The notes under the pieces were generated by a model. The model searched no databases. It had not been told where the DNA came from and saw only the letters and a program-made list of their open reading frames with translations. Both the position numbers and the translations under genes were made by a program. From positions 1 to 64,000 of the forward strand of contig CAMNNQ010000051.1 in the NCBI GenBank assembly GCA_946545645.1: 64,000 bases of DNA, read 5' to 3'. Each line of letters starts with the position of its first letter. Within the stretch, counting starts at the first letter, position 1. Of the stretch, positions 55,753-64,000 are shown piece after piece. The DNA is from an uncultured Clostridia bacterium (GTDB lineage: Bacteria > Bacillota > Clostridia > Oscillospirales > Ruminococcaceae).

Positions 55753-56247
55753 ATGAAATCAAAGCAAAAAGGTTTTACACTTGTGGAGCTGATCGTCGTT
55801 ATCGCGATTATCGGTGTCCTTGCCGCTATCCTGATACCTTCGCTTATGGGATATATCAGGAACGCTAAGCTCAAAACAGCAAATCTGCACGCCAAAAATA
55901 CGTTTACGGCAATCAGCGCTGCCCTAGGCGAGCTCTATGACGGTAATGTCAGCAATATCGCCAGACATTCTCCCGTCGCAGTTGAGGATCTTGATGACAG
56001 TATCGTTCTTGAACACGCTGTTAAGGAGTTCCTCGGTAATAATGGTATCAATTCCGGTTATGTCTGCTGGGATATCAATTCTGCAAAGAAGATAACCTGT
56101 GCCCAGTGGTGCGAGACCAATGCGAACAACTCTATTGTCGGGCAGTATCCTAACCCTGCTGAGGATCCGGATGAAGCTACGACTACGATCGGTACTTTGC
56201 TGAATGCTTCGAGTTGGCCGCAGAACGATCAGCCGAACCTGTCGTAA
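55753..56247 (+). CDS. prepilin-type N-terminal cleavage/methylation domain protein (type IV pilin-like)
   Basis: MKSKQKGFTLVELIVVIAIIGVLAAILIPSLMGYIRNAKLKTA. Confidence 0.93.
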   Translation: MKSKQKGFTLVELIVVIAIIGVLAAILIPSLMGYIRNAKLKTANLHAKNTFTAISAALGELYDGNVSNIARHSPVAVEDLDDSIVLEHAVKEFLGNNGINSGYVCWDINSAKKITCAQWCETNANNSIVGQYPNPAEDPDEATTTIGTLLNASSWPQNDQPNLS

Positions 56248-56268
56248 ACAAACACCTGTATTGACATG

Positions 56269-56306
56269 AAGCCCGAATTCGGAGAACCGTTTTCGGGCTT
56301 TGTTAT
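56269..56306 (+). terminator. Rho-independent terminator after pilin-like gene
   Basis: AAGCCCGAA...TTCGGGCTTTGTT with nested CGGagaaCCG. Confidence 0.75.
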
Positions 56307-56329
56307 TTCATTGAAAGAGAGGTGCCTCT

Positions 56330-56824
56330 TTGGAATATCAGCATATAAGGCATTGTTTTGAGCCTGTATATGACAGCAAAAGCCGTGTCCTGATACTGGG
56401 AAGCCTGCCTAGCGCAAAAAGCAGAGAGGAGGGCTTCTATTACGGACATCGTCAAAACCGTTTCTGGAAGGTGATCTCTCTGCTTTGCGAATGCCCTTTT
56501 CCGGTCGATGTCGAGCACAAGCGGAGTATGCTTCTGGAGCAGGGAATAGCTCTCTGGGATGTTATCTCAGAGTGTGATATCATTGGCTCGGACGACTCGT
56601 CCATAAGGAATGTTATCCCTGCGGATATAGCTTCATTGCTCTCAAAAACCGATATCAAAGCTGTTTTCGTAAACGGGGGCAAGGCATCTGCGATATATGA
56701 TAAATATCAGTTTCCTCTCACAGGACTAAAAGCTGTAAAGCTGCCTTCTACCAGCCCTGCTAATGCAGCCTGGAGCCTTGATCGTCTGCTGGGATCATGG
56801 AGTATTATAAAGAAATATCTTTGA
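56330..56824 (+). CDS. DNA-deoxyinosine glycosylase (uracil-DNA glycosylase superfamily)
   Basis: SRVLILGSLPSAKSREEGFYYGHRQNRFWKVI, GIALWDVISECDIIGSDDSSI, LPSTSPANA. Confidence 0.9.
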   Translation: MEYQHIRHCFEPVYDSKSRVLILGSLPSAKSREEGFYYGHRQNRFWKVISLLCECPFPVDVEHKRSMLLEQGIALWDVISECDIIGSDDSSIRNVIPADIASLLSKTDIKAVFVNGGKASAIYDKYQFPLTGLKAVKLPSTSPANAAWSLDRLLGSWSIIKKYL

Positions 56825-56963
56825 AGGCCTTAGCATTGTTATATTGCACAAAAAACACGCCACGATTTTTATCTGCCAATTTATTTGATAGTATACACTT
56901 ATTTGAGAAAATGTGATATAATATCCTTAAAATAACAGAAGACCGATCACTTTGGAGAGCAAT

Positions 56964-57494
56964 ATGATTAAACATCTTCGTCTCCTTGAGCTGTATCTTA
57001 CTACTGCTTTTGATATCGAGAAGGCCCGCATGGAACTGCGCAGCCTTTATTACAGATTCCTTTTTGTTGCAGAGCTTGCGTTCCTGCTGGTCACAACTCC
57101 GATGGCTTTCATTGCAATCAACGGCCTTCTGGCCTGGCTGATAATAGTCAGCATACACCTTATCCCTCGCTGGAAGGAATGTGGGTACAAGTTAAGATAC
57201 TATTTCTTTCCGCTGCTTGTGCTTATGGCTGTAACGGGTGTTCTGCTACCGCTGATATCGCCTGTTACAGCCCGGATGTTTGAGAACTTTGTCGCTATTG
57301 TTAAAAAGCCCGCCTTGATCATAGCTTTTGCTGTTACAGCATTCATTGCCTACGGTCTGCATAATTCCGAGACAGAGAATACACCGAAGATTTCACTGGC
57401 AAAGCGGATTCTGTATTTGCTCCTTCTTATATTTGTCCTCTTTTTCTCGATCCCGAATCCGCTGCGCTCTTACATAGTTAACACACTTCTTTAA
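56964..57494 (+). CDS. membrane protein of unknown function
   Basis: ATG 56964 with GGAG upstream; several TM segments. Confidence 0.7.
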   Translation: MIKHLRLLELYLTTAFDIEKARMELRSLYYRFLFVAELAFLLVTTPMAFIAINGLLAWLIIVSIHLIPRWKECGYKLRYYFFPLLVLMAVTGVLLPLISPVTARMFENFVAIVKKPALIIAFAVTAFIAYGLHNSETENTPKISLAKRILYLLLLIFVLFFSIPNPLRSYIVNTLL

Positions 57495-57513
57495 CACTAT
57501 TAAGGAGAATCAA

Positions 57514-58710
57514 ATGAACGACATGATCCTTGACCTCTCTGCTGCCAGATATGACGGAGAACCCTGTATAAACGGCGATTTCGGTGACGATCTTGCAAGA
57601 ACAGCATACAGGGCTGTGGCATCTTGCCTTTCAGATCAGATCGCTGTCAGAGAATTTGAGCATTGCCTGCTTCTTGAAGATCAAAAGCTCACGATCTCCT
57701 GTACTATACAACGTATCAGTGATACTAACGGAAGATTTGTTGCAGAAATGTTATTTATCCTTACACACGATCTTTTTGATGAACCCCTTTGTGAGTATTC
57801 CTCCGGCATGGGGCATACAGCTTCCGAAGCAGTGATCAATAGTGCGGAACAGTTTTGTGCAGTAGTCCTGAGCTCTGTGCTCAATGTTATCATCGGAGGA
57901 GATGTCGTTGATTTTGAGTATGAGTTTGCCGGCATGGAGAGGCATCTATCCTGTGTCAGGAATGCTCCGACTTATTCTATAGGCAGCTTTGATCATCAGC
58001 AGCTTGATATGTTCAGTCTGGTAAAGGATGAGCTTCGTGACTATCTTGGTACAAAAAATGCTTACTGGCTCAAGCTCTTCTGTGTCTGCTATAACGGCGA
58101 AATAGAGTGTGAGGCAAGGCTCAACGGAGCTACCCTACACGAACTTACCAAAAAACTGACCGCCTACGCCCGTATGTGGGATATGAGATCCGGCTACCAT
58201 TCAGAGAAGCAGTTTTTGCTGCTGGTGGATAAAAAATCTGAAAAACGCGGTGCTTTTATTCGTCCGGAGAATGTCATTATAATGACTAAGCGAGCAGTCG
58301 ATATTCTGGGGCGGGTACGAGATAAAAGGTCACATGATGATGCGATGATACGTCTCGGGCTCCTATGTCAGGGAACAAAGATCCTCAGCAGTGAGCTAAG
58401 GGCTATGATTCCTGAGCTTTACACCTGTATTCTCCTTGATCTTAAACAGGGGGACAGGCTCAGGCTGATGCTGGGAGATGCCGAGATCGAACTAAAAAGA
58501 ACACAGCTCAGGATATTCGGATATGTTGAGCAAGGAGTGCGGCGCTATCTCAGCGAAAATGATCCTCCCCGGGATTTCTCTTTGAATATTCTGGCGATGA
58601 GCTCACTATTTGAAGCTGTTAACGGAGCTGTTAATGACGGCGCCAAGCTTGAAAACATCTTTGTTAATGAACTAAAGTTCAGATATCCCCCCGAATATGA
58701 GCTGATCTGA
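57514..58710 (+). CDS. hypothetical protein, 398 aa
   Basis: Long ORF starting 20 nt after the previous gene with AAGGAG RBS; possible DUF6348-like N-terminal region (tentative). Confidence 0.78.
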   Translation: MNDMILDLSAARYDGEPCINGDFGDDLARTAYRAVASCLSDQIAVREFEHCLLLEDQKLTISCTIQRISDTNGRFVAEMLFILTHDLFDEPLCEYSSGMGHTASEAVINSAEQFCAVVLSSVLNVIIGGDVVDFEYEFAGMERHLSCVRNAPTYSIGSFDHQQLDMFSLVKDELRDYLGTKNAYWLKLFCVCYNGEIECEARLNGATLHELTKKLTAYARMWDMRSGYHSEKQFLLLVDKKSEKRGAFIRPENVIIMTKRAVDILGRVRDKRSHDDAMIRLGLLCQGTKILSSELRAMIPELYTCILLDLKQGDRLRLMLGDAEIELKRTQLRIFGYVEQGVRRYLSENDPPRDFSLNILAMSSLFEAVNGAVNDGAKLENIFVNELKFRYPPEYELI

Positions 58711-58760
58711 AGATAGGATTGTCAGAGTTTAATAATTTTTCTGGGTTTTTTTAAAAATTC

Positions 58761-58789
58761 TTGACAAATCGGAGAATTCATATTATAAT
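58761..58789 (+). promoter_or_regulatory. sigma-A-type promoter of DUF1508 gene
   Basis: TTGACA, 17 nt, TATAAT. Confidence 0.8.
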
Positions 58790-58838
58790 GATATCAGACG
58801 ATTTATACACTAATTTTTTTGAAAGGTAGGTTTTATCA

Positions 58839-59228
58839 ATGGGCAAATTTGTTATCAAGCAGACTAAAACAGGTTATACGTTCAGTTTAAAGGCTGGAAA
58901 CGGTGAGATCGTTGCTATCGGCGGAGAGGTCTATAACGCCCTCGCAAGCTGCAAGAACGGTTGTGAGAGCGTTTCCAAAAATGCTCCCGTAGCTAATGTT
59001 GAAGACCAGACTGTTGAAGGGTATACCACAGAGAAGTGCCCGAAGTTTGAGATCTACAATGACAAGAAGGGCGAATTCCGTTTCCGTCTGAAGGCTACTA
59101 ACGGCCAGGTCATCTGCGCATCTGAAGGCTATACAACCAAAGCAGCCTGCAAGAATGGCGTTGAGAGTGTTAAGAAGAACGCTGCCGGTGCTCCTATCGA
59201 TCTTCCAGAGGAGGAAAAGAAGGACTGA
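58839..59228 (+). CDS. YegP-like protein with two DUF1508 repeats
   Basis: FVIKQTKTGYTFSLKAGNGEIVAIGGEVYNALASCKNGCESV and FEIYNDKKGEFRFRLKATNGQVICASEGYTTKAACKNGVESVKKNA. Confidence 0.93.
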   Translation: MGKFVIKQTKTGYTFSLKAGNGEIVAIGGEVYNALASCKNGCESVSKNAPVANVEDQTVEGYTTEKCPKFEIYNDKKGEFRFRLKATNGQVICASEGYTTKAACKNGVESVKKNAAGAPIDLPEEEKKD

Positions 59229-59253
59229 TCTTCCGCTTTTGAACAAAAAAATT

Positions 59254-59289
59254 GACGCTTTAGCTTTTGAGGCTAAAGCGTCTTTTTTA
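59254..59289. terminator. bidirectional terminator between convergent yegP-like and nadE
   Basis: GACGCTTTAGC-ttttgag-GCTAAAGCGTCTTTTTT. Confidence 0.88.
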
Positions 59290-59294
59290 TACAG

Positions 59295-60053
59295 TTATTT
59301 TTCGGGTTGGAAAACGAACTTGGGCATAAGTCGCAGCTTATGCAGATTTGCTCTGTGCAGGCGCTCGATACGTTCTTTCAGTTCGGGCTGGTCGTCCAGA
59401 GTTATCTCGCCGCGGATGTATTTATCCAGTGTAGCGTATGTAAAGCCAAGATTCTCTTCGTCTGTTTTGCCGCAGAGACCGTCGATAGGTGTCTTATGGG
59501 TCAATTCATAAGGCACACCAAGCTCGTCTCCGATAGCTATGACTTCGGTAACTGTAAGATCGGAGAGGGGAGATATGTCGCCTGCGGAATCACCGTACTT
59601 GGTGGAGTAGCCGACATAATCTTCAGAAGCGTTGCAAGTATTGATGACTCTGCCTCCTACGCAAGCAGCGACAGCGTAAAGTGTTGTCATTCTGATCCTT
59701 GCGGGAGTATTTATTTTTGCCTGGTCGGTAATATCGAGCACCGAACCGACGGCTTTCATTTCTGCTGAGATAGTCTCGCCGACATTTATCTCATAATACT
59801 TGATACCGAGATGGTTGACAAGCTGATAAGAGCAGCTTATATCTGCCTGCTCTCCCTGCGGCATCAGCACTCCGATGACTCTGTCCTTGCCCAGTGCTGC
59901 AACACAGACGGCTGCCGCAACGGAACTGTCTTTTCCTCCGGAGATACCGATAACAGCTTTTGTCTCCGGAGAAGCTGTGGTCTCGAACTGCTCTTTTACC
60001 CAGGCGACAACGTCCTTGGCGGTTTGTTTTACATTGAATTTATACATAGGCAC
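59295..60053 (-). CDS. nadE: NAD+ synthase
   Basis: VIGISGGKDSSVAAAVCVAALG, TCNASEDYVGYSTKYGDSAGDISPLSDLTVTEVIAIGDELG, KTPIDGLCGKTDEENLGFTYATLDKYIRG. Confidence 0.96.
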   Translation of the reverse strand: MPMYKFNVKQTAKDVVAWVKEQFETTASPETKAVIGISGGKDSSVAAAVCVAALGKDRVIGVLMPQGEQADISCSYQLVNHLGIKYYEINVGETISAEMKAVGSVLDITDQAKINTPARIRMTTLYAVAACVGGRVINTCNASEDYVGYSTKYGDSAGDISPLSDLTVTEVIAIGDELGVPYELTHKTPIDGLCGKTDEENLGFTYATLDKYIRGEITLDDQPELKERIERLHRANLHKLRLMPKFVFQPEK

Positions 60054-60101
60054 ATACCTCCTTTTCTATATTATACAACATCTCGAGGCAAAGGTCAAGT
60101 A

Positions 60102-60572
60102 TTATCTTTCTGATAATATTATTTTGTTCATAACATCATAGCACAAATAGTCTCCGTTTGCGGTCTCGAGCTGATGATACTCGGTCTCCTTGTAGCCTCT
60201 TTTCAGATAGATCCCTTTTGCGGGCAGGGAAGAGTCAATAATGATGTATCCGCTGTCTTTTGCTGCCAGCTTCTCAGCGTAATTGAGTAGTGCTCTGCTG
60301 AAGCCTTTGTTCTGATGTTCCGGCAGGACAAAGAGCCTTTTTATTATGTTGCCCATTACAGTCACAGTTCCGACAGGTCCATTTTCATCGTCAAGGCAGA
60401 TAAAGACCTGTCCGGCAGAAATGTCTTTTTCTATCCGCTCAATGCTATGATGCTCTAGAAAGAAACTGACAGCTCCGCCGGGATAATATTTAGGGTATAT
60501 ACTTCTGATCGTATCGTGTGATATTTTTCTGATTATCTCGGACTCATCAAGCCTGGCTTCTCTGATTGTCAT
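60102..60572 (-). CDS. GNAT family N-acetyltransferase
   Basis: MTIREARLDESEIIRKI, KRLFVLPEHQNKGFSRALLNYAEKLA acetyl-CoA binding motif. Confidence 0.9.
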   Translation of the reverse strand: MTIREARLDESEIIRKISHDTIRSIYPKYYPGGAVSFFLEHHSIERIEKDISAGQVFICLDDENGPVGTVTVMGNIIKRLFVLPEHQNKGFSRALLNYAEKLAAKDSGYIIIDSSLPAKGIYLKRGYKETEYHQLETANGDYLCYDVMNKIILSER

Positions 60573-60757
60573 ATTGATGCTCCTCTCTTATTATTCCATA
60601 ATGAAATTCTCTTAGCTCTTTTGATATGATACCCGCCGCCAGGTTATCGAGGCAGCAGTTTTGATCCAGCTTGTCCTGTAAGGAAGGCTGCTTGTAATTC
60701 GTCCGTTTGGCAGGCAGTATCATATTGATAAAACAATGATAACCTGAAATGCAAAAT

Positions 60758-60786
60758 GGGTATTCTCCTTATTGAAGAATACCCGT
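60758..60786 (-). terminator. hairpin downstream of GH31 gene
   Basis: GGGTATTC-tccttattgaa-GAATACCC, weak T-run on the minus strand. Confidence 0.5.
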
Positions 60787-60839
60787 TTGCGTTTAATGCG
60801 GTTAGTCAGCCATATTATCTTTATTTATCAGAATTGGTA

Positions 60840-63182
60840 TCAGAGATTGATTATAACCTTACCGGCAGTTGTAGGATTAACATCAACAGCCTTGTCTGTG
60901 GATGCGACTTCGATACGGAAGGAAGCCTTTGCAGCGGGATATTCACATTCGATGATGTCTCCCTTTCTGACAGCCTTGAGCTCGAATACTTTGTTGGCCT
61001 CTGTATCATAGATCGGGCAAACAGCACTCTTGCCGTCTTCCAGCTCAAAGATCCTGAAGGTCGTGCCGCTGAGGTAATCATACTCAAAGTCTCTCTTGAA
61101 GCCGCCGAAGGCTATGATGCTGTTGGGTCTGGCCAGCGCCGGGATCTCAAAGTAAGAGCATTTATGAGTATACCATTTACCGCCATCAAATACCTTTCCG
61201 GTAATGATATCCGTCCACTTGCCCTCTGGAACATAATACTGTGCGATACCTTCTTCGTTGAGTATAGGAGCGACCAGAAGATTGTCGCCCAGCATATACT
61301 GTCTGTCAAGAGTCAGGCAGGCAGGATCATTAGCAAAGTCGATGACCATAGCTCTCATCATGGTGACTCCGACAGTATGGGTCTTTATTGCCTGCGCCCA
61401 GAGATAAGGCATCAGTTTGCCCTTAAGGTTAGTAAAGAATCGGAGAACATCGCAGCTTTCTTCATCAAACAGCCAGGGCACGCGGTAGCTCTGATTGCCG
61501 TGGAGTCTGGAATGGGTGGAGAGAAGTCCGAAAGCTGCCCAGCGCTTGTAGATATCAGGAGTAGCGGTAGCTTCAAAGCCGGCCATATCGTGGGACGTAT
61601 AGCCAAAGCCGGATATACAGAGACTCAGGCAGCCTCTTACGACTTCAGCCATGGAGTTGTAGTTGCCTGAGCAGTCGCCGCCCCAGTGAACAGGGAATTT
61701 CTGACCGCCGGCTGTAGCCGAGCGTGCAAACAGGCAAGCCTTGTTCTCACCATAGAAATCCTTGAGCACATTGAATACTGTTTCATTATAAAGATAGGTA
61801 TAATAGTTGTGCATCTTGATCGGGTCGGAGCCGTCGAAGTAGACAACATCTCTTGTTGGGATACGCTCGCCGAAATCTGTCTTGAAGGTATCGACACCCA
61901 TCTCGCAGAGCTTGCGGAGATAGCCGGAATACCACTTGCAGGCTTCGGGGTTGGTAAAGTCAACGATGGCCATACCGGGTTGCCACTCATCACACTGGAA
62001 TACCGAACCGTCTGTGCGCTTGATGAAGTAGCCTCCTGCCATGCCCTCGTCAAATAGTCTGGAACGCTGGCCGACGTAGGGGTTGATCCATACACAGGTC
62101 TTCAGGCCCTTAGTTTCATGGAGCCTTTTCAGCAGGCCCTCAGGGTCAGGGAACTGTTCGGTGTCCCACTCAAAGTTGCACCATTCAAGACCCTTCATCC
62201 AGAAGCAGTCGAAATGGAAGACCTGGAGAGGAATATCTCTTTCAGCCATTCCGTCGATAAAGCCGGAAATGGTCTGCTCGTCGTAGCTGGTGGTAAAGGA
62301 GGATGTGAGCCAGAGACCGAAGGAGAAAGCAGGCGGAAGCGAGGGCTTTCCTGTGAGGTCGGTGTAGCCCTTGAGGACTTCGGTAAGGTTTTCGCCTCCG
62401 AAGAGGTAATATTCAAGGCATTCTCCGGGAAGGGTAAAGCTGACCTTTGAAACGGTATCTGAGCACACTTCAAAGCTGACCTTGTCGGTGCTGTTTACGA
62501 AGATGCCGTAGCCTCTAGAAGAAACATAGAACGGGACGGATTTATAGCTCTGATCCGAGCAGGTACCGCCGTCGGCATTCCAGATCTCGACGTTCTGGCC
62601 GTTCTTGGTGAAAGTTGTGAACTTTTCACCGAAGCCGTAGAAGTATTCACCGACAGTTGTATCCAACTGCTCACGGATATATGTACGGTGCGGATCAGCA
62701 GGATAGCTCCAGAATGTGTCATCAGACTGGACTGCCAGCCTTGCCTGCTGTTTGAAGGCGCTTTCCATTATAACTCCTGTTGAACGCCAGCCGCCGCTGG
62801 TGAGCTTCTTGTCGTTATAATAGTATGTAACGTTCCAACTGTGCTTGGAAACTACAACTTTAGTATTCCCGGAGCGGAGTATAGCCTCATTCTCGGTTAT
62901 AGTTATTTCGGGCTTGAATGAGCCTTCATTGAGCGGGAAGTGAGGTCCGTTGTCTTTATAGCCCTTGTGGTGGGTGATGTTTACCTTTATGCAGTTCTCG
63001 ATAGTGGAAGTGTAAGCGATCTCGAGATTGGCGCTTCCAAGCAGTTTGTATCTTTCTCTTCCGAAAAAAGGGGTGGCAACTACAAGAAAACCGTTCTCGA
63101 TCTCCTTGATCTCGTAGGCCTGGTTGGCGTAGTTGACTTCATAGCCTCTCTGATTGAGCCAGAAACCGTCGGCAAATTTCAT
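60840..63182 (-). CDS. glycoside hydrolase family 31 (alpha-xylosidase YicI-like)
   Basis: GYGIFVNSTDKVSFEV, FHFDCFWMKGLEWCNFEWDTEQFPDPEGLLKRLHETKGLKTCVWINPYVGQRS, FKTDFGERIPTRDVVYFDGS catalytic region. Confidence 0.93.
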   Translation of the reverse strand: MKFADGFWLNQRGYEVNYANQAYEIKEIENGFLVVATPFFGRERYKLLGSANLEIAYTSTIENCIKVNITHHKGYKDNGPHFPLNEGSFKPEITITENEAILRSGNTKVVVSKHSWNVTYYYNDKKLTSGGWRSTGVIMESAFKQQARLAVQSDDTFWSYPADPHRTYIREQLDTTVGEYFYGFGEKFTTFTKNGQNVEIWNADGGTCSDQSYKSVPFYVSSRGYGIFVNSTDKVSFEVCSDTVSKVSFTLPGECLEYYLFGGENLTEVLKGYTDLTGKPSLPPAFSFGLWLTSSFTTSYDEQTISGFIDGMAERDIPLQVFHFDCFWMKGLEWCNFEWDTEQFPDPEGLLKRLHETKGLKTCVWINPYVGQRSRLFDEGMAGGYFIKRTDGSVFQCDEWQPGMAIVDFTNPEACKWYSGYLRKLCEMGVDTFKTDFGERIPTRDVVYFDGSDPIKMHNYYTYLYNETVFNVLKDFYGENKACLFARSATAGGQKFPVHWGGDCSGNYNSMAEVVRGCLSLCISGFGYTSHDMAGFEATATPDIYKRWAAFGLLSTHSRLHGNQSYRVPWLFDEESCDVLRFFTNLKGKLMPYLWAQAIKTHTVGVTMMRAMVIDFANDPACLTLDRQYMLGDNLLVAPILNEEGIAQYYVPEGKWTDIITGKVFDGGKWYTHKCSYFEIPALARPNSIIAFGGFKRDFEYDYLSGTTFRIFELEDGKSAVCPIYDTEANKVFELKAVRKGDIIECEYPAAKASFRIEVASTDKAVDVNPTTAGKVIINL

Positions 63183-63312
63183 AATATACCTCCTATACGA
63201 AAATATTAACGTAAGAATTCAAACCGAATAATAGCCGTTGATATAATAATAACCTATTTTGCGGAGAATTTCAATATAAATTATTTACCTGTATGTTGAT
63301 ATATTAGCGCAT

Positions 63313-64000
63313 TCAGCCTCCGAGCCTCAGCATTTCGTCTATACAAAGTCTCGCTTTAGAGATCAGATCTTCAGACATATGGATCTCAAAGGCCTCACCG
63401 TCATCTTTTTCAATGGAGCTAAGGGAGTTATAAACATCCATAAGAGTCGTCAGTTTCATATTCGGGCAGATGATCTTCTTGGAGAGGATGTAGAATCTCT
63501 TTTCGGGGCACTCATACTGCAAGTGCTCCGCGATACTGATCTCTGTTCCGATAATGAACTCCTTTGCATCGGAGGACTTTGCAAACTTGGTTATCCCGCT
63601 GGTGGAACCCACATAGTCAGCAAGCGCGGCAACTGCCGGTCGGCATTCAGGGTGTACCAGCAAGAGGGCATCCGGATGCATAGCTTTTGCTGCTTTGGCT
63701 TCTTCTTCGGTAACAGAGGCATGAACAGGGCATCCTCCGTTGAGGAGCATGATATCCTTGTCAGGGCAGGCCTTCTGAACGAAAGAGCCCAGGTTGCAGT
63801 CCGGAATAAACAGGAGCTTTTTATCCGGCATAGCGCTGACTATCTTTACAGCCGAAGCAGAGGTAACACAGACATCGCATACTGTCTTGAGAGCCGCAGT
63901 AGTATTTATATATGCGACTACCTTGCGGTCAGGCTCGGCATCTCGTATCTTACGGATCATCTCAGGCTCCATCTGTTCCGCCATAGGGCAGCCTGCGCCG
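63313..64000 (-). CDS. nadA: quinolinate synthase, 5' end truncated by window edge
   Basis: Frame remains open to 64000 (GAGCPMAEQMEPEMIRK); VVAYINTTAALKTVCDVCVTSASAVKIV, LFIPDCNLGSFV, VHPECRPAVAALADYVGSTSGITKFA. Confidence 0.94.
   Translation of the reverse strand, partial: GAGCPMAEQMEPEMIRKIRDAEPDRKVVAYINTTAALKTVCDVCVTSASAVKIVSAMPDKKLLFIPDCNLGSFVQKACPDKDIMLLNGGCPVHASVTEEEAKAAKAMHPDALLLVHPECRPAVAALADYVGSTSGITKFAKSSDAKEFIIGTEISIAEHLQYECPEKRFYILSKKIICPNMKLTTLMDVYNSLSSIEKDDGEAFEIHMSEDLISKARLCIDEMLRLGG

Noticed and set aside
60756-61670. 304-aa plus-strand ORF opposite the GH31 gene
   Set aside because: Shadow ORF across the GH31 3' end; no RBS or domain.

Overview
64 kb chromosomal segment from a low-to-mid GC Firmicute. 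Gene content and style suggest a Ruminococcus-like Oscillospirales member (inference only). Most of it is ordinary core genome: pflA, an SDR reductase, an Mrp ATPase, dprA, putP, rnj, the gdpP-rplI-dnaB and tilS-hpt-ftsH blocks, ymdB, spoVS, dtd, an orphan BY-kinase pair, purA, pepF, an EF-G-like GTPase, ppk, rpe, an apbE/NusG-II/Gx module, nhaC, carA, nadE and nadA (cut by the window edge). Scattered glycoside hydrolases (GH2, GH27, GH31), lipoproteins and one tRNA-Leu(CAA) are also present. No rRNA, CRISPR array or intact mobile element was seen. The strongest unusual signals are: (1) a single 1351-aa ORF fusing carbamoyl-phosphate synthase large subunit (CarB) to diaminopimelate epimerase (DapF), with both DapF catalytic-cysteine motifs intact; (2) a highly structured, apparently non-coding RNA at about 35.54-35.87 kb with its own consensus promoter, followed by a separate promoter for the next gene; (3) GTCCGA/TCGGAC palindromes upstream of that RNA; (4) a promoter-terminator unit at 39.86-39.97 kb that looks like a short RNA or attenuator, followed by a second promoter overlapped by an inverted repeat; (5) a ribonuclease J leader with a hairpin covering the Shine-Dalgarno and an inverted repeat spanning the -35 box; (6) near-identical purA and carA promoters; (7) mobile-element debris next to tRNA-Leu; (8) an EF-G paralogue lacking the catalytic switch-II histidine.
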